A stretch of 64,000 nucleotides of DNA from NCBI GenBank assembly GCA_023333565.1, contig JAJKFH010001315.1:868001-932000 (forward strand), in the 5' to 3' direction. A program made the position numbers and the translations under genes. This DNA is from Puffinus mauretanicus (taxonomy: Eukaryota > Chordata > Aves > Procellariiformes > Procellariidae). How positions within the stretch are numbered: position 1 is the first letter of the stretch; the number at the start of each line of letters is the position of its first letter. Positions 37,008 through 50,200 of the stretch are shown in pieces. The notes beneath the pieces were generated by a model. It saw only the letters and a program-made list of their open reading frames with translations. It made no database searches and had not been told where the DNA came from.

Positions 37008-40000
37008 CAAAATTTGGCTGTTTTCTTCACTGTGATGGCACTGACTCCTTTTTCATGCGTAAATTGGAAGAAATTCAGTTTTCATTTGATCGTGAGGTAA
37101 ATGTTTGATATAAAGGAAAAGGAGGTGTGGGATGTCTCCAAATATATCTACATTTCTAAACTTAATGAGTTAAAAGTAATAATTAGTGCATGAAAAAGTG
37201 TAAACACCTTCTCTTCTAGCTCTTAGTGAAAACACTTACATTTTTGTTTTGGTTTGGGGTTGTCCTGTGATACTAATTCTAAAATTTGCAAGTACTGTAA
37301 TATTTATCATGTTCATATGACCTTTCACTTGAAAACGAAAATCTCTGCCTAATAAGAAAAAACCTTGCACTTTTCACCTCAATCAAGGATTAATCATCAT
37401 GACAGCCAGCCTATTTTTGAATTGAAAAAAATGAAGTTATTTAATAAATGTTGTATAACATCTCACATCTGAAAAACATCTTCCAACACTGAAAACTTAT
37501 GTATGTGCTTACTGAGCACATCAAAGGCTGGTTTTTCAACCAGAGAATGATAGCTGCGCTGTGTAGCACTGAACTTCATAATATTAAGACCGAATCTTTG
37601 AACAATTGAAATACATAATGAAACTAAATCACTGTGACAAAGCTGAGCTCTTCCAGGTTTGGGATTCTATAGTGTTTTCAACACTGAAAAATTAAAGAGG
37701 TTTGATTCTTACCCTAAAAAGCATGTGATTAAAAATGGTATTTATGGAGAAGGCTCTTATCAGGTTCCTACCTGCTCCCCACTAAGACTTTGATCCTCCT
37801 TTTTTTAAAAAAAGAATAGTTAACATTTAAGAGAACACTTAGCATGCCACATGTGGCTCATACAATGCTACAACTTAAATAATCAAGCAATATTAAGTAT
37901 GCAAAAGTACAGTTGCTGTGAAACATGCATGTCTTGACTGTACTGCAGCCACAGGGCACAGGACAGAATGCCTTGAAGAGCTTCCGAATGCAAATGTCTT
38001 TCTTTAACAAAAATTAAACACAAATTTTATTCAAGCCTCCTTGAAGTAGTAAAAAAAAGAAAAAGAAATCATTACAAGGATGACACTTCTATAGTCTGGC
38101 TCCCCAAAACCTTGGTAAAGCATAATATCCCTTTTTGGTCTTGTTTTTAGTCATTTTCTCAACCTGTATAAACCAATGAAAATCTTCTAAAAGAAAGATA
38201 CTGGAGGATGTGTAGGGAGAAGTGCTTGTTTTAAAAGCTTATTGGCTTCAGTTGAAGTTCATCTTCAAATCAGCCTTCAAAGGGGAATTTGGGTCCCCTT
38301 GACTTTACATTTATAAGCAGTTATTTCTTACCTGGTCTGTGCATGCCTGCAGTAGTGCAGTGGCTGATACCAAATCTAATTGGTGATTTTTCTGCTAATG
38401 TAATGGGTAAATTGGATACTTTAAATATTTTTGTGTGTTTGGAAGAGAAAGACATGGACCTTTCAAGTAAACGTTTTCTGGTATGGTGTTTTGAAGGGAA
38501 AAAGCGTTTGGACGCATGGCTACTTCAAATAGCGCAAATGGCTTTTCCTTGCACTTTCATAGTGAGTGTGGTGAATTCTGACTTCTGCTCAAGGCTATGT
38601 TATTTTCTTGCATGGATGATTTAAAACCACCTTCAGTGAGATAGTCCACAAGTCCTGGCTTTGATACTGCTGTGTAGTGACCACGCCGCAGGGCACTGTC
38701 AGTGCAGATGATAGTGGTGCAGCAGTGTTCACAAGAAGAAATTGGGCTTTGTGGTTACTGTCGTGCAGTTACTCCCTTGATATTTGTCTCTGTCTCCTCT
38801 GGACTTTTTTCTTTTCTGGTTAGCTACTTAACACTGCTTTCCCCCCGTGAGTAATGGTAGTGGAGAGGGCACTGTGTAATTAATGTTACAACAACAAAAA
38901 AACCCAAAATGCCCAAGCTGGCCACCCAACCGTAGGCATGTTTTGCACATGGAAGCACAAGTGACTTACGGGGACACAAGTCCCTGTATGATCACATTGA
39001 GCCCTTTTTCAGTGTGTTCAATGCAACAGCATTTTCATAAAACATTTTTAAAACCACTTCTCAACTTTCCGCTGAATAGCAGACCCCTCCAGAAAGGGGA
39101 CAGATTAGTCTTCTGTAACCTTTTTTGTTTGCCGTATTTATAGAACATGTGATCTGTTTCAAGATTCTCTCTTCTCTGTGGCTCATGTGCAACCACTGCT
39201 GTAAATATCATGACATGGGCATTCATGTCCCTCTGAAGCTGCAATTCATCCAGCTGCAGAGTAAACAGTAATACTAAATTTATGGAAGAATACTCTTGGT
39301 AGAGGAAACTAGGATAAAACATCCCTCCACTCAAATGGCAGGTTGTGCTTCAAACGCTCTGAACTAAAGTGTGCAGTAGTGTGAGAGGGGCAGTAAAAGA
39401 ATTATTATTCTATGATCTGTTAAAATTTGCTCCATATGTTCTTATGCTGGAAGAACATAGCAATTATGAGCTGGAAAACAAATGTGATCAAAGTGATCCC
39501 AAACTTAGGGAGCTGGTGATACACATCCTAAAATGGTGGTAGTGTTGACAGCATCCCAAACACTTTGGTTCCACATTTTGTAATAAGGAAACTGAAGGGT
39601 TCTTTTCTTATGTGGGAGCCGCTACCTCTTAATTAACGAGGTCACGTTCTTTTAGTGAAGTTCCATGATTCCAACTAAATTATTGTATAAGCATCAGTTG
39701 AGGAAGTACTGTAACAGATTATGAAAGGCATATTTCTATGGCAGAGTGAGCACCAATGGGGAGAGGAGACTGTGCAGTCTGATGGACGGGTCTCTGCGTT
39801 ATGCTGACAGTATTATTTAGATGTTTGCAGCAGCCCTGCGAAGCGGCAGATGTAGTCATGTGTCTGACATTTGGTCCCGGGGGACTCGGCAGTCTGTCAT
39901 AAAGAGAAAATCATAAATTCTCTCTCTTGCTTTTCATATTGCTGTAGTATTTGGGGGAATCTCCAGCATACGCAGTGGAGGGCACTGGTGTTCAGCAAGG

Positions 40001-43000
40001 AGCCTCGGTCTGCTAGTCTATTGCTTTATTTATTATGCATGAAAAATCCCAGTGAAGCCAGGGTCTCTATTGTAAAGGTTTCCTGGCAGACCAGCATGGA
40101 GTCATGTTGCAGCACGCTGTCTCTTTGCATTGCAGCACTAATCACATTCTCTGCTTATTAAAGGGCACCTGGCAGGACTTCGAGTAACCATCACCGTTGT
40201 CATTTTCATGGGGGTTATGTGTCGACCTTCTAAATTTGTTCTCTGGCAGAGCCGTTTTGTATGCCATTTAGCTCTCAATGTGGCTTTGACTGTTAAAATA
40301 GCTCTTCAAAATATAAACTGCTTTGGTTATATTCATTATAAAAGAGCAGCCTTGCTCATATCATTAACTTGAGCACCTGTCTGAGTGCTTTCTACAGAGC
40401 TAGATGCAGACCTGACATCCCAGTTTTCCTGTCATGTTTAGATACAGTGAGCCCTAACAGTGCTGTTCAAACGTCTTTTCACTTTGTGTTACTTTTCCGT
40501 AGACTGTTTCATGCTCCAGGCAAACTACTTGTTCCTCTGGTAAGATAGAAGCTGAAAATTAATTTCAAATGTCCGATTTTTTGTTATTTTCAGCAAGTTA
40601 CCCTCACAAAATCTGATCCTCTGATCTCTTTGAGCTTCTTTTCCAAAGGCTAATGGAAAGCCAAGCTGCCAACTATTTTATGAATTTGTGGGTGTAAGGT
40701 GATGAGGAGAGAAACAAGGAAATGCTAATTTGAGCATTTGGAAAAGCCTTCTGATGGGGCTAAAAAAAGTTTTGTATCAACCAAATTGTCTGAAGTCAGG
40801 GGCCACTGGTTATAGGAAAGGGAGGATATGTTGCTGTGAAAAGCTAATTAGATCCACAAGAAAAAATGGGATCGGGATCTCATTGACCCCCTAGAAAGAA
40901 ACTCCAGAGTTTAGGATAAGATCTGGCTGTACTGCATCTTCTATGACTGAAATGAAGTCTATATTTTACAGCTACCTTCTCTTCCAGGCTTTGTCACTGT
41001 ATTGATGCGTGTTTTGGGCGATTTGACTCTGCAGAATGCTTTGTTCATCTTCCTCTCTTCTCTGTGTGGCTTGTCAATTTATATTGTGAAATCTTTGGAA
41101 TAAAAACTGCCTCTTAGTGTATTGTAGCGCTGCCTAGCATAATGGGACCTGATCTTTTTTATTTTTTTAATACTGCATTACAACTAATAATAGTTGCAAT
41201 CACTTTCCTTCCCCTCAGAGAGGCAATTTTAAAATATAATTAATCTTGGTGTGTGTGTCTCTATCTTAATTTATGTCATTTAGCATATAAACAGGTAATA
41301 ATGCCGTGCTTGTCATATTGTTTACGGTGTGGTTTCCTGAAATTACCAGATACAGAGCTGCCTAGGCTCTGAAGATAAAAGCTGTTATTTTTCTGTATAA
41401 AAAGCTCATAGTTCTTGTAAAATTTTAATTGAACTTTATGTATCACCATCATGTCAGCTTATAGTTTGTCTAGAGTTGAGCTCTTGTGCACTAACTGTCA
41501 TTATGTTTCCTGCAAGAGACCATATCACATCTACAGGGATAATTCTGCTGTGTCCAGAACCCTACAAAAGATGGGTAAGAGGCAAGCATGCAATATTAAC
41601 CTCTGGTGAGAGCTAAAACCATCAAGCTGGAACTATGAATGACAGTTAGAGGAGATAATTGTCATAGGAAGCTAGCAAACAACCAGCAAATGCTACCAAG
41701 CAAGAATTTCACTTGAAGCAGAATGAGTAGAGAGCTCTTGCAGGTATTGGTGAAAAAGAAAAGTCATTCCACCTGGTTTTAGAAAATTATGGAGGATGGG
41801 AAGACTCTTAAGAGTAGGAGCTGCAGTACAGATGCATGCAATCCTTTGTCAGAGGGTTCACTGGATGGTTACTAGTATTTCGAAAACAAATTAGATTTTA
41901 TTGTATTTGTTTACTTGCAGGCTTTAAATGGAGAGATTACTTTAAAGTAGAAGAAAAATATATCCAATATACCTAAGGCATATTTATCTTAATTTTCAAG
42001 GAAGCAAACAGGAGTAACCAAAATAGTCACCCTTGTTTACCAAAGAAAGATTAAGCGTTTGTTGGCTATAAAATTAAATAGAAGGAAGTACAAATGTCTG
42101 GCTTCAGGGGGTCGTCTAGAGCACGTGGGAGAGATGCTCACCGAAGTAAAAGCACAAGGCCAGCAAAGCAGCTGAAAGCACTTGGAAGTGCAACAAATTA
42201 AGGCTTCAATATTATCCTACTGAGCAACGCCTGAGTAAGCTGTGCTGGTAATTCTGGCTTCTGTAAATGTAACAATCTTAACACTTAAACTTCTAAGTGT
42301 ATCGTTGAGTAGAAATTTTGCAATTTAAGGGTTGACAGGAGGGAAAGTTGGTTTATATTTAAAAGCTGGCGTGAGGAGTGCCTGTACTGTCCTGTGGGAT
42401 TTGTGTCTCTCCAGGAGTGAATATCTTGCTGTACAGCCTTGGGTTGACACCCACATGTTTGTGTGTACTCACTATCCAGCTCCTTTATGGAGCACTAAGA
42501 AATTAGTTTGTCAGTGCACAAATAAATATGTGTGACCTAGCTTAGTTAATTACATGCTATAAGTGAATAATCTCTAAAGCTTTTTTCTTCTGATGTTTTT
42601 TGTGTGTGTGTCTCTTACTAACACCATCTTAAATACTCTCGGTAGTTTTCTGCTTAATAAAAACATCCGAAGTAGGGATTTTTTTGAACTTTTGAGATTG
42701 GCTTGACCATGAGTCAGGGTTTTTCACAAATGCACATTTCAAAGTCATCTTTGCCCAGTTTTTGGATTTTACAATACATTTTGGTCATATTCTCCAACTG
42801 CTCTGTTTTAGTTATGAAAGTCAGAAAAATCTTTTAAAAATTAAAGCTGAAGGCAGAGATGCTGACAGTGACATAGGTCTAAGAGATGATGCTGTAAGGA
42901 CACGTAGGAAATATTGCAAGGCTGGTGATGAAACAGGGACACTTCTGTGTATCCCTCACATGGCTGTAATTGCACAGTTCTAAATGCATGCATGAAAGCA

Positions 43001-44021
43001 GGCTTCTTGAAGCTTTTGTAAACCAGGGTGGATGGGGGAAATGTTCTTCCAGCTTTCCATAAGGGCAGATCCTCCTTCCGCACTTTAGGAATTAGGATTT
43101 TGAACTTGAAGGTAGTGGAAATTGTAGTGGAGAAAATCCAGAGATGTTAGCTGGTAAGCAAGATTGTTTTACTTACTAATAACAAAGAAGCAGCCATTCA
43201 AACTTGCAAGCCTGGAGCAAGCTTTCCAGGTAAAAATAAAACATTTTTATTAAAAACCATTGGCTTTAGAGAGGTGAGTATTTAAAAAATATTAGGGCAA
43301 AAAAGTCAAACCACAGATGAAAAGTTGGCATATTTTTAAAAATTATCCTTTACTTGTCTTTGCTTTTTGAACTTGTTTCACTCAAACACTTCTTTATGGA
43401 AGGGAGGTAACAAAGTAATTAAAATAAAAAATGCTTTTGAGACTCGTTTCACTATTGTGCTTTTTCCTGTGCTTTTTGCAGAGTCTCTGAGGAGCAACCA
43501 GGCTAAACAGAGACTTTTATTATTTCTGAGAAATGTCTTTGCTTCGTTTTATTTTTAGATTGTTGGGCTTATTTGAACAGTGAGAAAGTGAGAAGGACTG
43601 AAAACTATACTGAACAGGGCTTTAAGAGACGTTTAACACAGCACATTTAACATTTCTTGTGGAGCAGCGAGAAGGGTTGGTATATTCATGCTTATCAAGT
43701 AAATCAAACAAGAATCAGGTCAAGCATGTTATAGTTGTTTATGGCACGGTTTCAAACATAACTGTAGTTAGCAGGAAGCTGAATGAAGTGAGGGACTACT
43801 GCTACATGTAAAGGTCTTGGTGCCCATCAGTCTTTGAGGAGCAGAATGCCTGTATTACCTATGTATTTGATCGTGATATCTCCAAACTTGCTGAAGATGG
43901 TAGCACACCTGTCAGTGTTCTTAAAAACAAAGAAACCCAACCAATAACAACTGCAACAAAACCCCCCAAAACTGTAGTGATTTTAAAAACCAGTATGCTG
44001 AGTCATTCTTGATAGAGGTTG

Positions 44022-44045
44022 TTTTTTTTTTCCCCCCTTTTCCCC
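44022..44045 (+). repeat. 24-nt pure pyrimidine tract
   Basis: A T10-C6-T4-C4 stretch followed by AG. It resembles a splice acceptor, but stop codons follow at once in the frames checked and no donor partner was found. Confidence 0.8.
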
Positions 44046-47000
44046 AGATGAGATAGTGACATTTTCCCTAGCTTAATAAGTGTTCTGAATACTCTTCGCC
44101 TCTACATATCTAATGGAATAATTACCTTGAGAAGATAATATATGATGTATTTATTCTGGCTTAAACATTGCTTGTATGTATTATAGCACTGATTTGCTAA
44201 ATTAAATGTTTTCTAGGAAGGCCTTCACACGATGCCAGGAATTCATGTTATAGGCTTAGCTCTCTTCTCTCTCCCTTTTGTGCAGATTTAACATCTTACT
44301 ATATCGCTGCTCTGTAGCCTTGTATTGGAACAAATTACTAGATTACTGTAAAGTGATTATGATGGGGAGCACTGGCCCAAGGCAACAGGTAGAAGAGGTG
44401 AAACTGTTGGGCTGTTCTGTGAGTGTGAGGTTACAGCCATTGTACACCTTTTTCTGAAATAACTTCAGCCAGCTCTTGTGATGCTGTACCACAGTGAAAT
44501 TCCCAATGCTTATACCAGCTGTGAGAGTGACCACCAATGTTCTCTATGGCTCTTCCTTTGGCCTTCCTAGACCTGGGAAGGCCATTTGTTACAGAAAATG
44601 TAACAGATTCTCAGAGTTTTGACATTTTGTGACCTGCAGTGCTAGTGACTTAAATCTATAAGCTGTTCTCAAATTTCCTCTTACCTTGTAAAAGAGAATC
44701 AGGCTGTTCTGTATCCCCCCAGAGCACCACTGCCAATGAGACGTTCTGTAATGCAAGATAGAATCCTTTTCCGATGAGTGGAGGACATACATGGCGAGAA
44801 GATTTCAGTTTCCATTTTTCTCTGTAGGAAAGAATTTCTGTCACTCAAGAACTTTGAATAGAAAGGACTCTGAACCTGATGAGCTTTCTTTTTTTTCCTT
44901 GTGGATGATGCTCAGAACAACACTTAATAAAACATGGGGAAATTCTTCTATTAGGATACATCATTAGTCATCTCCCCTTCCCCTTCTTTAGGCATTTTGC
45001 TATTATTTTTAAAAAATATTTAACCCATCGTGACCTTGGTGACAAATCTGAGTTGCCAAGAGATTGAACAAGTAAGCAGATGCTTTGCTGTAAATGTCGA
45101 AGATATTAAACTGGAGGTTGTCTTCTCTATGCTTTTGATTTTCAGTGACACCAGCTGCTATCTTGCTGAGTTGAGACATCTCAGATAACAGGCAGGATGA
45201 CAAGCAGCACAAATCCGTATAATAGTTTAATTCTGAGTAGGGAGCTCACTTGGCTTGAAAGGTACGTTTGCTTTGGCTTACAAATTTCCTATTTATTTGC
45301 CCTGAACTGTTTCCTCCTGTGTGCTTTCTCTTGTACTGTTTTTTCAGTTCCGAACATTTCAAGGTCTTTTTAAATTGAATGAGATGAAAGGTGTATCTCT
45401 TAAAGCCCTGCAACACATTGTACTTCTAAACGAACATGTGGGACACTTGATGTGTGATGTGTCAATGGTGAAAGATGTATGTATACTCAAGGGGTAAGGA
45501 CTGTTTTGCAGTGTAGCCTGCTGAATTTTGCTGTATTAACAGAATCTTGGTAGCTGTTACGTTTGCCAACATGTGTATTTTTTGTGATATTGACTTAATA
45601 AATGCTTACTTGCAACTCCTGTAAAATAAATTGCTCCCTAGTCTTGATGGGAATAATTCAGAATTTGTTACTGTTCCCTGCTGATGTAATATAGTAGATC
45701 AAATCTGTGACCTTTACTTCAAGGGGAGTTCTGTAACTGACCCCTCCAAATGGGGTTATTTCAGAAATCACAGTTGCGTATGAATTCATCATGTTAATGC
45801 GTGCTTCGCATTGCAGGATGATGTGTTACGTGTTACAAATTTATAGCACTCACTGGTTCTCTGTGGTGTAGACCCAGTGCATGGGTAATTCTGGCCTTTT
45901 CCTAGAAGTAGATATTTGCTTAGGCAAGAAAAGTAAGTACTTTATTTATGTTACTTTTTTACAGAGGAGGAGAAAAGTCTCACTAGTCTCTGTGCCCTAC
46001 CGTGAGTTGTTGGATGGCCCTCTCACCATCTGATTTGTGGTCACTGAACATGACTTTAGTCTCCTCTACTACAGGACTTTTTGGTGGGTAATGAAAGGAT
46101 CCATACTGGAGGCAACTTTTAGACATGCTTATTTAACCTGGAGTCTTCCTTTAGTCCCAGTAGTGCAGCTCTCCTGTTCCTCTCCTGTAGAGGAGTGCCA
46201 GGCAGGAAGAAGGCAGCTGCAAGTCTCCCTGTGCCAGAATGGAGACGTCATCAGGGTTGTTAGTCTATGCTGCTTTTTTGGGTGCATCTAGCCAGTCATA
46301 ACCTTAACGCTCATGTGAGTTTTTCCAGTAGGCCCAAAAGAGAAAAAATGTTAAAGGTATCAGGATTTGATATCCTTGCTGTTCTAAGACCACTCACCCT
46401 ATTTTTAAGCGGCTTTTTTTGGCCCTGAGACTCATTTTGCCACCTTCTAATGGAGGCAGGAATCCAAATGTATTCTGCTTACATCCAAGCCTTGTGTTGC
46501 TTGCCATTTACAGCAGGAGTAGTATAATGGTTTGCTGTCACTCAGATGTCACTCAGATTCCTTCAGTCTCGATAGTACACTTTTGACCAAGTTAACTGCA
46601 AGGCAAGATTCTTCCTAGGTAAATTCTGGAAACCCTGAAATAAAAAAGCCTGAATGCTACTGTGTAGCCCTTGTAGATTTGTTGAATAAAGAAGCAGCAA
46701 CTTTAATTTTTTTTTTTTAAGCACTGTAGTAAAGAAATCTTGTTCTGTTGACAAGTTCAGCATGAGTCTTGTGCAGTACTGCTCTGTCTGCTTGGATCCT
46801 CCTCCTTCTCCCATCTGCCACCTTCTCACTCTAAGGAAAGGAAACTCCATTCTGTCAAAGCAAAGTGCCAATGAAAAATGGGGAAAGACTTTTAAGAGCA
46901 GCTTTTGGATGAGACCATTCACTGAAATCAAAACAAATATAATCACAGCTCACTAGAGTTTTGCCCTGAATACCTAGCAAAAGGTTAAGGCTAACACGTG

Positions 47001-47202
47001 GTAAGATGCAGTTCCTCCAGTGAAGGATGTGCAGGTCTAAAAGGCAGAAGAAAAAGAGGGAAGCAGAAAGGCAGAACCACTTACTAATGCCCATGATCGG
47101 TTCTCCATGGCAACATGTTCCTTGCAAGGAAAATAGCATAAATACCTATTAAGCAAAGGGATTCCCCAGCAAGCAAATTAAATGCTAGAAATCGAACAAG
47201 AG

Positions 47203-47230
47203 TTTTTTTGGTTTTTTTTTTTTTTTTTTT
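47203..47230 (-). repeat. T-rich tract ending in T19
   Basis: T7, GG, then T19 (47212-47230). Poly(A) on the minus strand, with no recognised element attached. Confidence 0.93.
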
Positions 47231-50200
47231 CTCTGGGTAATTATGGTAGCTACCATTAAAGTATCATAATTGAAATGGATGCTCTGTAACTCTTTTGAAG
47301 TATGAGATGTACCCCATTTTGAAGTATCCTGCTTCAGAGGGTGTGTATTTCTGTATGTTTAGAGTTATTAGCTTTCTTATGCTTTGTGAAGCTGTTCCTT
47401 TCTAACTTTGAGGATTGCTTCCCTCTGCAAAAACCTTTTGGTTGCTTCTGCCTGATGCTGATTTGCAAATTCATTGTGAGCAGTTAAAGCCTAAGAACGA
47501 TGAACTTGTATTATTACAGGGACTTTGTGCATTCATTTAAGTCCCCAGGGCTGGAGCTTAAACCTGGTAACTGTCTTGACTAGAAACGAATGTGCTGAGC
47601 TTCACCCTAATCCTTAGGAAGCATATGTCCACAGCTGGGGATCTCTGCCCCTAAGAATTAAGGATTAGAGAATTTCAGGACTGTTTTTGATAGTTCAGCT
47701 TGAGATATCAAAGTACGGCAGTGTAGTTGCCTACAAAATAATGATAGTAACCGTGTTTATGCTTTCTTTATGCCTGGAATTCAGTTGGAAGATACTCAGC
47801 TGGATATCTGGGGCAAGGGCAGCAGAAATAAACAGGACTTCGTCTGCTGGAGATGCTGAGCTTCAGGCTCCACAGCTGAGAGTGCTGAACGAACTGTGTG
47901 GTGGGTCTGAGGGAGCTAAAACCATGAGGTCCTGCTTGAGTCACCGTGCCACACTCCCTGGGCAGTCCATCTTACCCTCATCACACATTTGTTGGGGTCT
48001 ATGTGGTCATGAATTAGATGGCTTTTTCATTTCCTCTGTTAATAGGATGTTCTAGATCCACACTCCTTCGCTGACTGAAAGCTTGTTTTACTGTCCAGTG
48101 TAAAGTCTTAGGATAAGTGCTCCTCGCCCCAACCCTAAAACCTAAGCAAAAATTCTAAGTCGAAATTTTGTGATCTCGTTGCAAAAGTGTAGGACAGGTA
48201 TGGGAGGGGTTATATAGGCAAGAACTCTGTAGATACAACTTGTCTGAAGTTCAGTTTCTCTGCTTTATCCAGTGGGATGACTTGGTCTCTTGTGTACTGG
48301 CTCCACAGAAGAAAAGCCAGGCACAAAGCAAGTATTTTATCCTGTGAAGAGCTAGTTTCCAGTCTGTTATATAGCACTGTAAAATAGTCTACTGAGCTGC
48401 ACTAGTGTTGGATAGAAGAACCAAGCTTGAAGTCAAGTTTGAATCACGTTGCAAGCCTTTAAACACTTGGCCAAGACAGTAAAATGTTGATGATGCCGCA
48501 GTACTGCAAAGCTGTAACTTGATGAATAAATGCCTTCTACAGTATAACACGCCTCCATTTGGTATTCTGTACATGACGTGCAAAAATGAAAGGCATTTCT
48601 AGATGCAGAAGTTCAAAAAAAATGTTTCTGTTCCCTTAAGTTAAGCAAGCAAATGTTAAGCAGAAATTGCTTCCATCTAATTAAATTTTTTCCCCTCAGC
48701 TTGAGGTAGATCTAATAGCTGCATTCTCTATCCCTAAATATAGAAAAAACTACGCTGTAGGAAATTGCTGACAAAACAGTGCAAAAACATGTGATACATT
48801 AGTATACAGTGGGAAAGTTAAGTTTAGATTGCATAGTGCAATGATCTGTCTGTCTTTGTATTTTTTAATTTTTTTTTTTAAGCTATTCCATGGCTCAGAG
48901 GAGCTGGATTTCAGCTATTAGCCTGTCCCTAGCAAGACCAATAGCTAAAAAGCCCCTGTGGACCTGTGCCAAATAAGTCTCTCTGGAAATGAACTTCAAT
49001 CATGTCTAATCTAGTCAGCTGCCATCAACAATTTATAACTGTAAGTATAACTTTAAGGCTTGATCTCTTTCTGAACTAGTGAACCTGTGTCTGGCAGCTT
49101 TAAAACATGGATGGTGCGTGTTAGTTGTTTTACTGCTCTGGAATGTTCCTGGTGTACACTTTCATGGTAAACAAGATGCGTGACACTTGCATGGAATCCG
49201 AGTGATTTCAGACAAGATTTTTAGAGTTATTTTAAGATTATTCATTTTTTGTACACACATGTCTTTGGGGGCCCAACTTCTTGGGTTCTTAAGGCAGTCT
49301 GAATTCCAACACAGTGGATGATGATCAGGCTCCTTATGGTGTATCAGATTGATCGCTGGCTTTGGGTATTCCTTTTCAAATTTTTACTGTTTTCATATTC
49401 TGGTGATACAGAATGATTTTATGGTAATAGTTCTCAATTGCTTCTTACTTTCCATCCAGATTGCAGCCCTTCATTACATAATTTTAAACTATTTATGCTA
49501 ATTCTAGTGTCAGAACCAGGCATACCCAGGCAATTGCTTTATTACTTTAACCCTTAGAGGAAGCAACTGGATTATTTTGTAGATGTGCGTGATGTATTGA
49601 CCCAGATTTGTGGACCATTTACATACATATCAGTATGTGTGCAAAGATGTGAAAACAGATGTACAGGAATAACTTTTGGATGTCATTTGTCTCTTTTTCG
49701 TTCATGTTCCAGGACTACAGTGCAATAACTTCGGGTTTTTTCTCTTCATATTACAATAATTTAAAATATTAATACTTAAGTTAAAATCATGTTCATTCCC
49801 CTTTTTAATAGAAGGCCAAGCAGTGGCTGCTGGACTAGAATATAGTAGAAAGTATCTTCAAGTATTTCTGGATCTGGTTCTGAGATTCCACCAATTTGTA
49901 GCTGTTCTAAGGAGGGGGTAAAATAGCTCTTAGTTGTCTCGCTCCCTATTGCTCTTTATCAGAAGGGTCTGAGTGATCCTCAAAGTATCTCAGAGATTCT
50001 CAAGGCCTTTCTTAATGTTGGGTTCCAAGGGAACTGCTAAATAACTTCAACCTCCCTGTACTCTTTAATCTCAGCACTACTTATCCACCCTGCTCACCAA
50101 AAAGTCTTGAGTGGAGCTGTATTTGATGATCTTCCAAGTTGTATCAGTTGTGATTCACTGTTGAAAAGTTCAGGTGCATTATTCTGTGTATTTTGGACAG

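Noticed and set aside
38289..38624. 111-codon plus-strand ORF, with some protein-like stretches
   Set aside because: No family recognised, no exon-type splice sites at its ends. Possibly part of an old element but unsupported.
44022..44080. Strong acceptor-like pyrimidine tract and AG
   Set aside because: The downstream sequence hits stop codons immediately and has no donor, so it is not an exon.
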